From an uncultured Bacteroidales bacterium (GTDB lineage Bacteria > Bacteroidota > Bacteroidia > Bacteroidales > UBA932), in NCBI GenBank assembly GCA_947253655.1, contig CAMYAE010000007.1, positions 1 through 64,000 on the forward strand: a stretch of DNA of 64,000 nucleotides, written 5' to 3'. This document shows positions 1 to 8,169 of the stretch, one piece after another; position 1 is the first letter of the stretch; the number at the start of each line of letters is the position of its first letter. The translations under genes were made by a program, and so were the position numbers. The notes below the pieces were generated by a model. It saw only the letters and a list, made by a program, of their open reading frames with translations, was not told the DNA's origin and searched no databases.

Positions 1-230
1 ATGTCGTAGAACTTGTAGAACTCATGGTTGCCCATGCAGGCTATTACCTGCTGGTAGTTCTCCGATGCCCAGTCCCAGAAAGGGTGCTTTGTATAATTGT
101 CGTCCCCCAAGTAGCCGATGTCGCCAGCTAAAACGAGAATGTCCCCTGTTACCTGCAGGGGATTCTCCTTGAGGTATAGCCAGTTGTCGGCAAACTCCAA
201 ATGGAGGTCAGACGCATACTGTATCTTCAT
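1..230 (-). CDS. Calcineurin-like metallophosphoesterase, N-terminal part (runs off window)
   Basis: This is the first 76 codons of a phosphoesterase whose 3' end lies outside the window. Three metal-binding blocks of the calcineurin-like family are visible: DLHLE at residues 8-12, an AGDI block near residue 37 and GNHE near residue 70. There is no signal peptide, so it should be cytoplasmic. The start ATG overlaps the stop of the upstream nucleotidyltransferase gene in an ATGA arrangement, which implies translational coupling and a three-gene operon with the AbiEii-like gene and the regulator before it. The substrate (nucleotide, phosphoprotein or nucleic acid) cannot be told from this part. 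Confidence 0.85.
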   Translation of the reverse strand, partial: MKIQYASDLHLEFADNWLYLKENPLQVTGDILVLAGDIGYLGDDNYTKHPFWDWASENYQQVIACMGNHEFYKFYD

Positions 231-1012
231 GACTGTTCTGTGGCAAATAAACCGTCAAGTTGTTCAAGCAAAGCCTCGACGAATGAAGGATCCTGGTCAA
301 GTGCCTTGGCAAGAGGCTCAGAGAGTGTGTCCCACTCGTTTCTGATAGAGGCGACGAATTCCCTTATGCAAGCGACAATCGCTTCCGGAGCCGTAATCTG
401 ACTGTCTTCCATGATGACCACATTCTTCAGCACATCGGAACGATGCTTCCTGATGTCTTTGCTGTTGACATGTTTTCCGTTAGCCTTGTCTTGCAGAAGA
501 TTGAGATAGGCACGTGACTTCAGGGCAATGAGTGCAGCGGAGTCGGCATGACGAAGTCCTTTTGTCAGTTTACTGTGCTCTATGGTGAAGAGATAGAAAT
601 CATCGTCCATGATGATTGCACTTAGGCTGGACGTGTCCTCGTCAATGGGAAGCGGCTCAATGTTCAGTCCTTTCGGCTCGCCGAGGATGTCAGTATGCCT
701 TGACAGCAGTTCAATCATTTCCGGGTAATCGGGCCGACCATTGACAAAACGGTACAGTTCGTACTTTGGAGTCTCACCATCTCCCTGTTTGCGTCTCTCA
801 GGACGATACCCACCTTCACGCACGAATTGCCAGAAATGCTCAGCGAAGTCAGCAGTCATCTTCTCCACAATGACTATCATATCGATGTCGTGAGTGGCAC
901 GAGGGCGAACAGTTGTGCCGGTCATGGCAATTTCACAGGCCGTGCCGCCGATGATGACGTAGTTCTCAGAATAAACTTCAAAAGCTTCACGGAATTTCTC
1001 TAATCCTTCCAT
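227..1012 (-). CDS. AbiEii-like nucleotidyltransferase (putative type IV toxin)
   Basis: This 261-residue soluble protein has the nucleotidyltransferase-fold signature of AbiEii/MNT-like enzymes: IIGGTA at 20-25 and THDIDM at 40-45, with Asp42 and Asp44 the likely metal ligands. In the AbiE family such enzymes act as toxins that transfer nucleotides to tRNA or other RNA and are silenced by a winged-helix partner in the same operon. That genetic context is present: the start lies 13 bases inside the upstream regulator gene, and its own stop overlaps the phosphoesterase start. Family assignment rests on motifs and context. A plain housekeeping or metabolic nucleotidyltransferase remains possible. 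Confidence 0.7.
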   Translation of the reverse strand: MEGLEKFREAFEVYSENYVIIGGTACEIAMTGTTVRPRATHDIDMIVIVEKMTADFAEHFWQFVREGGYRPERRKQGDGETPKYELYRFVNGRPDYPEMIELLSRHTDILGEPKGLNIEPLPIDEDTSSLSAIIMDDDFYLFTIEHSKLTKGLRHADSAALIALKSRAYLNLLQDKANGKHVNSKDIRKHRSDVLKNVVIMEDSQITAPEAIVACIREFVASIRNEWDTLSEPLAKALDQDPSFVEALLEQLDGLFATEQS

Positions 1013-1962
1013 TCTAATTCATTTATTAGACGTTCAACTTCACCTTCCACTCGCGGGTCTGCATCCTCACGCAGTGAAATGGCCAGTGATAACCTGTCCA
1101 CCCATTCGGCTTTTATACCAATGCTGGTGACAGGTGGATATTTCCATGCCTCAATAATGATATTGCCGTCAAACTCATTGGGTCGCACTATGACACCTGA
1201 TGCCCTGAAATCACGAAGTTGTTTGACGGTCATCATGATTGTCCTTTCTTGATCAGGATTGAGCCAAGTGTAATGTGCCAGGGCATTGATGCCACATGTC
1301 GTGAAATGCTCTTCAGTCAATAGGTCATCGCAGTATATGCGTTCTTTAACAGGATTAAAGAGGATGGGCTGGGCTTGTTCCCATAGTTCCTTTCCCGTTT
1401 TGCCGAAGTGGATGATCTTCCGTTTTGTACCATCTGATACTTTCCGGCACAGCCCTAAGTCTTCAAGGCAAGTAACGCCAAGCGTAATGCTTGCATATGA
1501 ATATGGCATCTTGTCCTCTATGTCACGTGCAGCAAGCCCTTCGATGCTCTCTATCTGTAGATGATAGAGCAGCAGGTATTGGGCTACTGGTGTCAGAGAT
1601 TTAGCCTTTTTAGTCTTTCGTATGCGTTCATTGGCCAGAAGCATTGGCAAATGAACGTATTTGTCTGAGATGACAAAATAAACGTCTTTGTCAATGAGCC
1701 TTTGCCGTTCATAGGCAGGACATGCCGGCAACAAAAAGACGGTAGGGAGCTGGAATAATGAAGTTAAATTGCTTGCCGTGACAGATAAGCTAAGTGGTGC
1801 AGCTACCTTGCCTTTGGGTTCAGCGAAAAGCAATGACATACCATGGAATTCTCCATCGTAGAATTTGTACGATAACGAGTCTCCTATTGTAACACCTTTC
1901 ATCTGTTCTTTGCTTCGTTCTTGCAGCTGTATAGGTCTTCCTAATATGACAACATCTTTCAT
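1000..1962 (-). CDS. Winged-helix-like regulator, candidate antitoxin partner of the AbiEii-like gene
   Basis: This 320-residue soluble protein has no signal peptide. A central stretch at about 130-195 (SLTPVAQYLLLYHLQ, then ARDIEDKMPYSYASIT and an LGLCRK turn) looks like a MarR-type winged helix. The remainder is unrecognised. It is the first gene of an operon, overlaps the nucleotidyltransferase gene by 13 bases, and sits just behind a promoter with nested inverted repeats. This matches AbiEi-type antitoxins, which are DNA-binding repressors of their own operon, although classical AbiEi carries the winged helix at the N terminus. The function is inferred mainly from context. Confidence 0.55.
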   Translation of the reverse strand: MKDVVILGRPIQLQERSKEQMKGVTIGDSLSYKFYDGEFHGMSLLFAEPKGKVAAPLSLSVTASNLTSLFQLPTVFLLPACPAYERQRLIDKDVYFVISDKYVHLPMLLANERIRKTKKAKSLTPVAQYLLLYHLQIESIEGLAARDIEDKMPYSYASITLGVTCLEDLGLCRKVSDGTKRKIIHFGKTGKELWEQAQPILFNPVKERIYCDDLLTEEHFTTCGINALAHYTWLNPDQERTIMMTVKQLRDFRASGVIVRPNEFDGNIIIEAWKYPPVTSIGIKAEWVDRLSLAISLREDADPRVEGEVERLINELEWKD

Positions 1963-2018
1963 TTTAATTATTCTGCTTCATTTTAATATATCATTAAAAC
2001 GATGCAAAAGTATTAAAA
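1962..2018. promoter_or_regulatory. Nested inverted repeats, candidate autoregulatory operator
   Basis: Four copies of a 7-base half-site are present: TTTTAAT at 1962-1968 and 1981-1987, and ATTAAAA at 1993-1999 and 2012-2018. The inner pair forms a perfect 19-base inverted repeat (1981-1999) centred on the predicted transcription start, and the outer pair is inverted as well. The location between the -7 box and the ATG of the winged-helix gene suggests a repressor site for that protein. AT-rich half-sites can arise by chance. Confidence 0.5.
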
Positions 2019-2286
2019 TAATCTGATATGACCAAAGGTTTTTTGAAAGATAAATAAATCACATCAATTCTTTCATGTAGGGCCTCATCAAGGCTCAAGG
2101 GTGTGAAGTCCAGTTCTTTTACGGCCTTGCTGATATCCAGCAGGCCGTAAATTGGTCTTGCGAAGCCTGTTGCCATTGAGTCTGAGGACACCGGTCTGAT
2201 GAGAGAACTGTCCAGACCGCAAGTTGATGCGACCATTAGGGCAATCTCGTAGATTGAAAGGCATTCGGCGGGTACGGATGTCTTTT
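1994..2286 (-). pseudogene. RmlD-type (dTDP-4-dehydrorhamnose reductase family) 3' remnant
   Basis: An open frame here encodes only the substrate-binding C-terminal part of an RmlD-type sugar reductase. Recognisable pieces are CLSIYEIALMVAS, GLDSSLIRPVSSD, ARPIYGLLDISKA and FTPLSLDEAL, which follow the order of the family's last 70 or so residues. The roughly 200-residue Rossmann part with the NAD-binding glycine motif is missing, and the frame runs straight into the 3' end of the DUF4906-like gene. It is best read as the tail of a gene cut off when the fimbrial locus or its neighbour was inserted. Confidence 0.65.
2005..2036 (-). promoter_or_regulatory. Bacteroidota promoter of the wHTH/AbiEii operon
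   Basis: On the minus strand TTTG (2036-2033) is followed after 20 bases by TACTTTTG (2012-2005), a full match to the Bacteroidota TTTG / TAnnTTTG consensus. Transcription should start near 1999, giving a leader of about 37 bases. The -33 box lies inside the RmlD gene remnant. Confidence 0.65.
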
Positions 2287-4749
2287 CTAATCTATCCAGC
2301 CGCCTTTGCAATAGCGTATGTAAGAGCCGTTGGCTTCCATGTAGGCATCGTCAAACATCACCGGCATAGAATATCGCGGATAACCCTTGACTTCCTTTAC
2401 AATCACGAACTCCGGGCCGCCCCTGTGCGAATTCTTGTATCTTTCCACTGATATAGGCTCTTCAAGCATATCTTTATAAATTACAGAGCCGAGAGAGCCT
2501 TGTTCGTATTTACCGCCGCCCTTTCTGGCGATCCTGACCGAAGGCCAAAAGTAGTTTGTCGCTGAAACGGCACGGACATGTGCGTAGGGGTGGCCGTCGC
2601 TTCCCGTCGTAATTGTTACCTCGCCGCAGATATACAGATTGACTATTTTAGTAAAGGAGAAAGTACATCGACTGTTCTCCCATTTCTCGCCTGAGCGGAA
2701 ATTTGTCAGCACGAGTTTGACAGTATGCTTGCCTCCGGAGAAGGGCTTGCGGTACGGGAAACCGATACTCATATGTCCTGTAGACGGAGAATAAGAAATG
2801 TGCGAGTTGCTTAAGGGAACGCCGGAAGTCGTTGCTCCAGGATAGAGCTCCGCCTTTACTGTAGGGGCGTTTATTGGCAGGCTGATATGTTGCCAATTGT
2901 ATCCGTCCTTGTCCAGAGCCGAGAAAAAGAGTTTCCCCTTATCCCCTCCGGCATTCGCAGGAAACGGCTCCAAAGCAGTAAGGGCGATATCCATGGGGAC
3001 AATATGGGGCGAAGCCGCTCTTACTGTAGCCGTAGCGGAAAGTTGTGAGGCTGAGGATATGCCGCCTATAGAGCCGATATAGGTTTCAAACATGTCTTTG
3101 TTCCAACGATCTCTAATTATAGTAAAATTGGAAGATGACGATGTTGCCGTGCATTCGAGGAGATTCTCGTATAGGGTCTTGTCAAAGATAGACTTGGAAA
3201 GCGGCTCTCCGGAATCCGGATCTGCATAACTGATCCTTAGATTTTTTGAGGTACCGTCCACGGTCAGAGGCAGGACCGCTTTGTCACAATGCAGCAGCGG
3301 AGCCTTGACCGTAATATCAAAGGTCTTGTCGACCGTTCCTCCCTGCTTTACATATACGGTCGAGACGCCGGGTGCGTAGGCCGACACTTCGCATCCTACG
3401 ACCTTTGCCGATGCATTTATCAATGGCCTTATACGGACTTTCCCGTCATCTGTCAAGATGCTTCCTGGGGCAAGAGAGAGCGTTGTCCCGCTTGCCGGGG
3501 CGATTGAATAATTCAGCCTTTGAGCCATATATATTTCTCCTTTGGCAGCAAAATCCGCCCTCTCATCGGTAATTTTCCAGGATTTGACTCCAAGTCCGTC
3601 TTCTGTTACGGTAAGTACTATTTCGTATGAGGTGTTTCTCTCCACATCGTAATTCTTGATATTATCCTTGCCAAGATAGAAACGGTAGGTTACTTCCCCT
3701 ATTTTTCCGTCAAGAGAGCCGTCCATGAAACCGGTCATTTCAAGGTAGGAGCATTTGTCACCGTTTACGCAGTTCCTCGGCACCTTGTCCCATTCCGTCG
3801 GCTCAGGAATAAGTCCGCCTCCCGGCCTTGTCGGTATTATGTCACCCTGCATATTTTCAAGGCAGTAGAACGAGACCGACTGCCCTTCGCAAAGAGCGAT
3901 ATCGTTTATGTCTCCGCTGTCTCCGTCCCCTACATCTGAAGCAGACTCGGCCTTGTAGCCGTATTTGAACGGCGTAAGATACAAGGGTGTCTGTTTTAGC
4001 CGTATCGATAAGGGTTTCAGCCCTGTCACCCTGTTGTCCAGCCTGAACCTGTAGCGTGCAACGGCCTTATTCATGTTCAAGGTGATGCTTTTCGGCCCGT
4101 CAGGTGTAACTGTAATGGATTTGAATGGCTTATAGCCTTTTTTCTTTACCGCAACGTTATGGGTCCTCCCTGGACGAAATTCCGAGGGCACATAGTCGTA
4201 ATAAGTGAATGTATTGCCAAGCGTCATAGGTATCCCGTTTATGTATGAGCCTGCTGCCGGATATTTGTAAGTGGAATTGACAAAGGACGTTTCGTCTGGC
4301 GTTCCATGAAAATCCGGCATGTTGGCAACAGCATAAATATGCAGCTTTTCATCCGCAACGCTTACAGGAAGGTCGAGCTTCATATCCTCTGTCGAACGGA
4401 ACGTCTTTTCGGCAACAAGGTAGCCGGATGTGTTCCATATTGGCAGCTGCATATAGTCCGCCTTCCCAATCCCCGGCGGTATATATGAATTTTCAGGTCG
4501 TTGAAGCGGACGGTTGGTATAATCTCCTCCTTTGGCCTTGTACACGAATACCGTCAGTGAAGAAATCCGATTCTCATTGTCCGAATCGAACATTGCACTT
4601 TTTGTCTGCCCTGAAAGAGCCAGCCTCACACTTACTTTCCCGTCAGAACCAATCCGGCTGCCGCCTATAGTCTCAAGCTCCTCCACAGTGCACGACGTCT
4701 GTATCAGCATTATGGAAAGCAATGGAATTATTTTAATTAAATTTTTCAT
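2287..4749 (-). CDS. Large fimbria-associated lipoprotein (DUF4906-like)
   Basis: An 820-residue exported lipoprotein with a signal peptide and lipobox IQTSC (Cys20). The N-terminal 400 residues resemble the DUF4906/fimbrillin-like family: SSLTVFVYKA, a KAVARYRFRLD strand, and the FYCLENMQGD stretch typical of such proteins. The remainder is repetitive beta-sandwich sequence (several Ig/BACON-like units at about 420-760). It is the third gene of the fimbria operon, 3 bases downstream of the Mfa2/FimB-type gene. A tip or shaft-accessory adhesin of a type V fimbria is the likely role. The domain limits are approximate. Confidence 0.72.
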   Translation of the reverse strand: MKNLIKIIPLLSIMLIQTSCTVEELETIGGSRIGSDGKVSVRLALSGQTKSAMFDSDNENRISSLTVFVYKAKGGDYTNRPLQRPENSYIPPGIGKADYMQLPIWNTSGYLVAEKTFRSTEDMKLDLPVSVADEKLHIYAVANMPDFHGTPDETSFVNSTYKYPAAGSYINGIPMTLGNTFTYYDYVPSEFRPGRTHNVAVKKKGYKPFKSITVTPDGPKSITLNMNKAVARYRFRLDNRVTGLKPLSIRLKQTPLYLTPFKYGYKAESASDVGDGDSGDINDIALCEGQSVSFYCLENMQGDIIPTRPGGGLIPEPTEWDKVPRNCVNGDKCSYLEMTGFMDGSLDGKIGEVTYRFYLGKDNIKNYDVERNTSYEIVLTVTEDGLGVKSWKITDERADFAAKGEIYMAQRLNYSIAPASGTTLSLAPGSILTDDGKVRIRPLINASAKVVGCEVSAYAPGVSTVYVKQGGTVDKTFDITVKAPLLHCDKAVLPLTVDGTSKNLRISYADPDSGEPLSKSIFDKTLYENLLECTATSSSSNFTIIRDRWNKDMFETYIGSIGGISSASQLSATATVRAASPHIVPMDIALTALEPFPANAGGDKGKLFFSALDKDGYNWQHISLPINAPTVKAELYPGATTSGVPLSNSHISYSPSTGHMSIGFPYRKPFSGGKHTVKLVLTNFRSGEKWENSRCTFSFTKIVNLYICGEVTITTGSDGHPYAHVRAVSATNYFWPSVRIARKGGGKYEQGSLGSVIYKDMLEEPISVERYKNSHRGGPEFVIVKEVKGYPRYSMPVMFDDAYMEANGSYIRYCKGGWID

Positions 4750-4752
4750 ATT

Positions 4753-5601
4753 CTATATGATGAATTCTTTTTTCTCTCCTGTAAGCCAATCATTTATGAT
4801 TATTGAAATTGACATTTTCGCCTTATCAATACTTATGAAAATGTCTTTCAGGTCTTGTGTCTTCCAGTCATAACCGGCAGCCCTCATCATATCTCCTATA
4901 GGAATGGGATTGCAGACATTTCCCTCATTGTCTATGATTGAGAGCGACATATTAAAGTCATTTTGTCTCGGACATATAAACCTGAATAGTCTGTTGCTTC
5001 TGCCCGTTGTGTCTATCTTCTGTACAGGCATATATCCGTGTTCTCTGTCCCGAACGGATTTCAGGGGAACAGTCATAGGATAGCCGGCAGGGGATGAGGT
5101 GGCTATGTCAAGACCCGAAGAGGAGCATTCTGCCGCCAGCCTGTAAGGGATGTGCGAATTTGTATGATCTTTTATTTCTATGGCTATCTCAGCAAAAGCC
5201 TTGTGCAGCCGTATTGTGTCCCTTGCCCTTTCAGTCAAACAGGCGACGTCCGAACTGTGGATGTAAATCCGGTCAAATTCATTTCCGCTTTTACTCTGTA
5301 GTATCCGCCCGTGCAGAGTGCAACTTCTGCGTCCGGCTATTGCCGAAACCTGTTTCATTCCTTTCGCGACCTCTTTTTCATAGCCATCGGGATAGTCTTC
5401 GGGGATGATTGTCGCTTCAAGCTCCTTGCCTTTTTCCGCTGACATAATTGCCAGTTCTATAGGCCCGGCTTCTTCAAACCTGTGTCTGTCCGGCAGTTCT
5501 ACGGTCAGCCGGCAGGGGCACGGCCACCTGTCTTCCTTTATAGTGCATCCAGTTATCGCTACTATAAAGACAATAACTGCTATTTTATTGCTAATCTTCA
5601 T
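4753..5601 (-). CDS. FimB/Mfa2-family fimbrial anchor lipoprotein
   Basis: The protein is 282 residues when started at the ATG at 5601. That start gives a clean lipoprotein signal MKISNKIAVIVF...AITGC (Cys19), whereas the more upstream ATG at 5628 adds nine unneeded residues. After the lipobox the DRWPCPCRLTVE stretch is characteristic of the FimB/Mfa2 family, which in Porphyromonas anchors the fimbria to the outer membrane and limits its length. It lies between the fimbrillin gene (59 bases upstream) and the DUF4906-like gene (3 bases downstream), the usual major subunit, anchor, accessory order. Confidence 0.85.
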   Translation of the reverse strand: MKISNKIAVIVFIVAITGCTIKEDRWPCPCRLTVELPDRHRFEEAGPIELAIMSAEKGKELEATIIPEDYPDGYEKEVAKGMKQVSAIAGRRSCTLHGRILQSKSGNEFDRIYIHSSDVACLTERARDTIRLHKAFAEIAIEIKDHTNSHIPYRLAAECSSSGLDIATSSPAGYPMTVPLKSVRDREHGYMPVQKIDTTGRSNRLFRFICPRQNDFNMSLSIIDNEGNVCNPIPIGDMMRAAGYDWKTQDLKDIFISIDKAKMSISIIINDWLTGEKKEFII

Positions 5602-5660
5602 TTCAAGAAGTTTTATTGGCAGCCGCAAGGCGGTTCAGTGCCATGCAGCCATAATTAAGG

Positions 5661-6650
5661 TTAAATAGTTGTAGACATGGCTTCTCCTGTAGTCCAATCA
5701 CTTACATTGACCGTAAAGTCACAGTCTTTTGTAATGACAGGGGTGTTGGGATCCTCTGACCCTGGTCTCATGATTACAAGTCCCGTTATGTCGTAGTATG
5801 TATTGTGTCTGATTGCACCGTCAAATGTCAAAGGATAGTAGCAGAGCTTGCTCCCAAGAGAGGCTTCGACAACGATACGGGTCTTTTTGCTTTCCATATT
5901 GGAATAGTTAGGGTAGACATAGAAACTTTTGTCAATGGCTGTTGCCGCAGCTCCGTTTGTTACATCAATCGGAGCCTGTGCCTCGTAGAGTAGGAGTGCT
6001 TCCTGGTTGGCATTCAGACCTTGGTCTAACCTTCCAACGTTAACGGTCGGAGCATTGGTTGAAGTCGGATACGTGACGGCATAATCCCCCGTCACATTGA
6101 TTGCATAGATTCTTGTCACCTTGAAAGGCATGTCCTGATATGCCGGGGCCTGAAAGTCCGTCTTGATGTTGGAAAGGTGGATTTTGGCCACAGCCCTATC
6201 TACCGTAAGGCTGGCATTTCCGTCTGTGGCCGTGATGTTCTTGCTGGTCGTGCCTATCATCTGGAACCCTCCCGGCTTTTCATTTGCAAAGGCAAATGTC
6301 TTGGCGTTCAGTTCGGCAAGATTTTTTACTGCACTCAGGTCTGTCGGGCAGTTTACAACGGCATATATCGTCCTAAGACCCGCTGTGCAAGAGACTCCGT
6401 CCACAGGAGAAACAGCCGCTTTCTTGTAGGCATCCAAATTGCCTTCGGGACGGAATACTAAGATTTGGATGTCGTTTACCTTGGCTTCTTCCGGAGTATC
6501 GGCTGTCACAGCCTTTGTCCCGGCACTTCCCACATTGACTGTAAGCTGCACTCGTTCGCGTTGATTGACAGGGGAATTAACCGTGGTTTCTTTTTGGCAT
6601 GAGATCAACGTCAAGACGGCCATTGCCGGAAGAATAAATTTTGTTTTCAT
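5661..6650 (-). CDS. Fimbrillin family protein (Mfa1/FimA-like major subunit)
   Basis: A 329-residue lipoprotein precursor with lipobox LISC (Cys18). The body has the two-domain fimbrillin pattern: a VQLTVNVGSAGTKA strand early, VNDIQILVFRPEG, LTVDRAVAKIHL, then a C-terminal domain ending in FTVNVSDWTTGEA, the strand region used in donor-strand polymerisation of type V pili. In the known systems the lipid-anchored precursor is cleaved after an Arg or Lys outside the cell. Basic residues in the first 50 residues could serve, but the processing protease is not in this window. It is the first structural gene after the AraC-type regulator. Confidence 0.88.
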   Translation of the reverse strand: MKTKFILPAMAVLTLISCQKETTVNSPVNQRERVQLTVNVGSAGTKAVTADTPEEAKVNDIQILVFRPEGNLDAYKKAAVSPVDGVSCTAGLRTIYAVVNCPTDLSAVKNLAELNAKTFAFANEKPGGFQMIGTTSKNITATDGNASLTVDRAVAKIHLSNIKTDFQAPAYQDMPFKVTRIYAINVTGDYAVTYPTSTNAPTVNVGRLDQGLNANQEALLLYEAQAPIDVTNGAAATAIDKSFYVYPNYSNMESKKTRIVVEASLGSKLCYYPLTFDGAIRHNTYYDITGLVIMRPGSEDPNTPVITKDCDFTVNVSDWTTGEAMSTTI

Positions 6651-6739
6651 AGTTGAATTTTGTTTAAAATATTGTTAGATAATATGATGTCTTTAAAAAT
6701 TGTAATACTGCCGTATCCATAGCCGTTATTGCCATGGTT

Positions 6740-6840
6740 GCCCGTAATTATCAGTAAGCCGCTCAGTTATGTGTTCGCCCGTAATTATCAGAAGCCGCCC
6801 GGTTATTTTTTCTTCCGGGAATTATCCCTGGGCGATTATT
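6740..6840. repeat. Imperfect tandem repeats in front of the fimbrillin gene
   Basis: Two near-identical units of 31 and 30 bases start at 6740 and 6777 (GCCCGTAATTATCAG, AAGCCGC, GTTAT shared), a period of 37 bases. Degenerate fragments follow at about 6816-6840 (GGGAATTATCCC, GCGATTAT). They fill the 198-base gap between the regulator stop and the fimbrillin start, so they may be regulator binding sites. Confidence 0.7.
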
Positions 6841-6848
6841 ATGTAGGA

Positions 6849-7904
6849 TTATGCAGTGGAAACAATTTCTTTTTTCTGTGTTGCCATTTCACTTTTTTCA
6901 CGCAACTTCTCTTTTTGGCAATAGCACCATTCTCCCGGAGTCATTTTCATTATGAGTTTGAAAGCATTGTTGAATGTGACCGGGTTGTTGAAACCCGACA
7001 GGCTCATAAGGTCAGACACCTTCATTCTCGGATTGCCTTTAAATAGTTCCATTGCGTGCCGCACCCTGTAATTGTTTATCAATGTGTTGAAATTCATCCC
7101 CGTACATGAATTTATCATCTTTGAGAGATAGCCCCTGTTGGTGAACAGGGCTTTGGACAGTTCGTCAATATTGAAATTCGATGAGAGAAAAGGCTTCTCT
7201 TCTTTCATCAGGGAGCACATTCTTTCGAACAGAATTTTATGGCTGCTGTCTGCGGCCGGAAGGCTTTCCGGAGTAAACACAAAGTCGATGTTCCTGCTGA
7301 TACTATATTTCCTGTCATCAATCAGCCATTTTGTTGAAGTCATTGTCCTAAGATATAGAAAAATAAGGAACAATATTATTGACACGAAAATAGGAATTTC
7401 GACTAATTTCGGAGCAGAGCCTATTGCCGCTATGAAAACCGAAGAAACGGCCAATGGCTGATAGAGAAGGGCGAATGAAATTTTCAGGTAGCCCATTGCC
7501 GCATCCCAGCCGGAAACAGCTCCGCTCAGAAAACCATCATCCCAAACCTTGTTTTTTACTTTTATGAATATACATATCTGCAATGGAAGAATAAGCACAA
7601 CAGCGTATAATAAGGTTTGTATAGTAGGGTTTATATCCTTTAGTCCGGATATAGTACCTGCAAGATCCACCAAATCCCATGGCAGAGTTATCGCCAGCAG
7701 CGTAAGAACCATTGCCCTTTTCTCAATATAGAACGGCAGCATAAGTATTGTACTGCATGACAGAAGCAACGCCATTTGGATTTCGTATAATCTGATACTA
7801 TGCAAAATCATATATCTTGCAAATACTGACAATAATGGAATCGTTATGGAAGCAATCCTCATGAGATTCACCTGTGAAAGTTTTTTCTTGTCAATTTTAT
7901 TCAT
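6849..7904 (-). CDS. Membrane-anchored AraC-family regulator of the fimbria locus
   Basis: A 351-residue protein with about six hydrophobic segments in the first 190 residues (for example ITIPLLSVFARYMIL, VLILPLQICIFI, ISIILFLIFLYL) and an AraC/XylS double helix-turn-helix at about 240-335 (FNIDELSKALF, RGYLSKMINS, VSDLMSLSGFNNPVTFNNAFK, MTPGEW). Such membrane AraC proteins are common next to Bacteroidales fimbrillin genes. It is in the same orientation and 198 bases upstream of the fimbrillin, so it is the likely local activator. The signal it senses through the membrane is unknown. Confidence 0.85.
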   Translation of the reverse strand: MNKIDKKKLSQVNLMRIASITIPLLSVFARYMILHSIRLYEIQMALLLSCSTILMLPFYIEKRAMVLTLLAITLPWDLVDLAGTISGLKDINPTIQTLLYAVVLILPLQICIFIKVKNKVWDDGFLSGAVSGWDAAMGYLKISFALLYQPLAVSSVFIAAIGSAPKLVEIPIFVSIILFLIFLYLRTMTSTKWLIDDRKYSISRNIDFVFTPESLPAADSSHKILFERMCSLMKEEKPFLSSNFNIDELSKALFTNRGYLSKMINSCTGMNFNTLINNYRVRHAMELFKGNPRMKVSDLMSLSGFNNPVTFNNAFKLIMKMTPGEWCYCQKEKLREKSEMATQKKEIVSTA

Positions 7905-7924
7905 GATTATTAGGTTTTGTGTAG

Positions 7925-7932
7925 CAAAGGTA
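7925..7932 (-). promoter_or_regulatory. Candidate -7 box of the AraC-type regulator
   Basis: The minus strand reads TACCTTTG, a full TAnnTTTG match 20 bases before the start at 7904. No TTTG lies at the expected 19-20 base distance, so the -33 part is weak. Nothing else was recognised in the rest of the 265-base gap up to the N-glycan locus except the terminator. Confidence 0.4.
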
Positions 7933-8111
7933 CTTAAAAAATCAAACGGCCTGCCGGATAGTGACCGAAGCCAGGTCGCTTTTTGATAATTCTTTAATTA
8001 ATAAGGTTTTGAAGCATATAAATTTTTACGATTCTTTAATAAATAAACTGCAATTATTCGGTATTTCGGGAAGTCGTTTCGGGAAATGTTTCTCGTAGGA
8101 GATGAAGTAAA

Positions 8112-8147
8112 AACGAGGGCGGCTAAACGCGTTTAGTCGCCCTCGTT
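8112..8147 (-). terminator. Intrinsic terminator of the N-glycan PUL
   Basis: A 36-base inverted repeat (arms AACGAGGGCGGCTAAACG and its complement with one G-T wobble) lies 23 bases after the ENGase stop codon. On the minus strand it is followed by a short T run (TTTTT at 8113-8109). It closes the seven-gene PUL transcript. Confidence 0.85.
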
Positions 8148-8169
8148 AAGATTGAATTATAATTTCAGA

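Noticed and set aside
6651..6848. Invertible promoter (DNA inversion switch) before the fimbrillin gene
   Set aside because: The repeats here are direct, not inverted, and no pair of inverted repeats flanking a promoter was seen.
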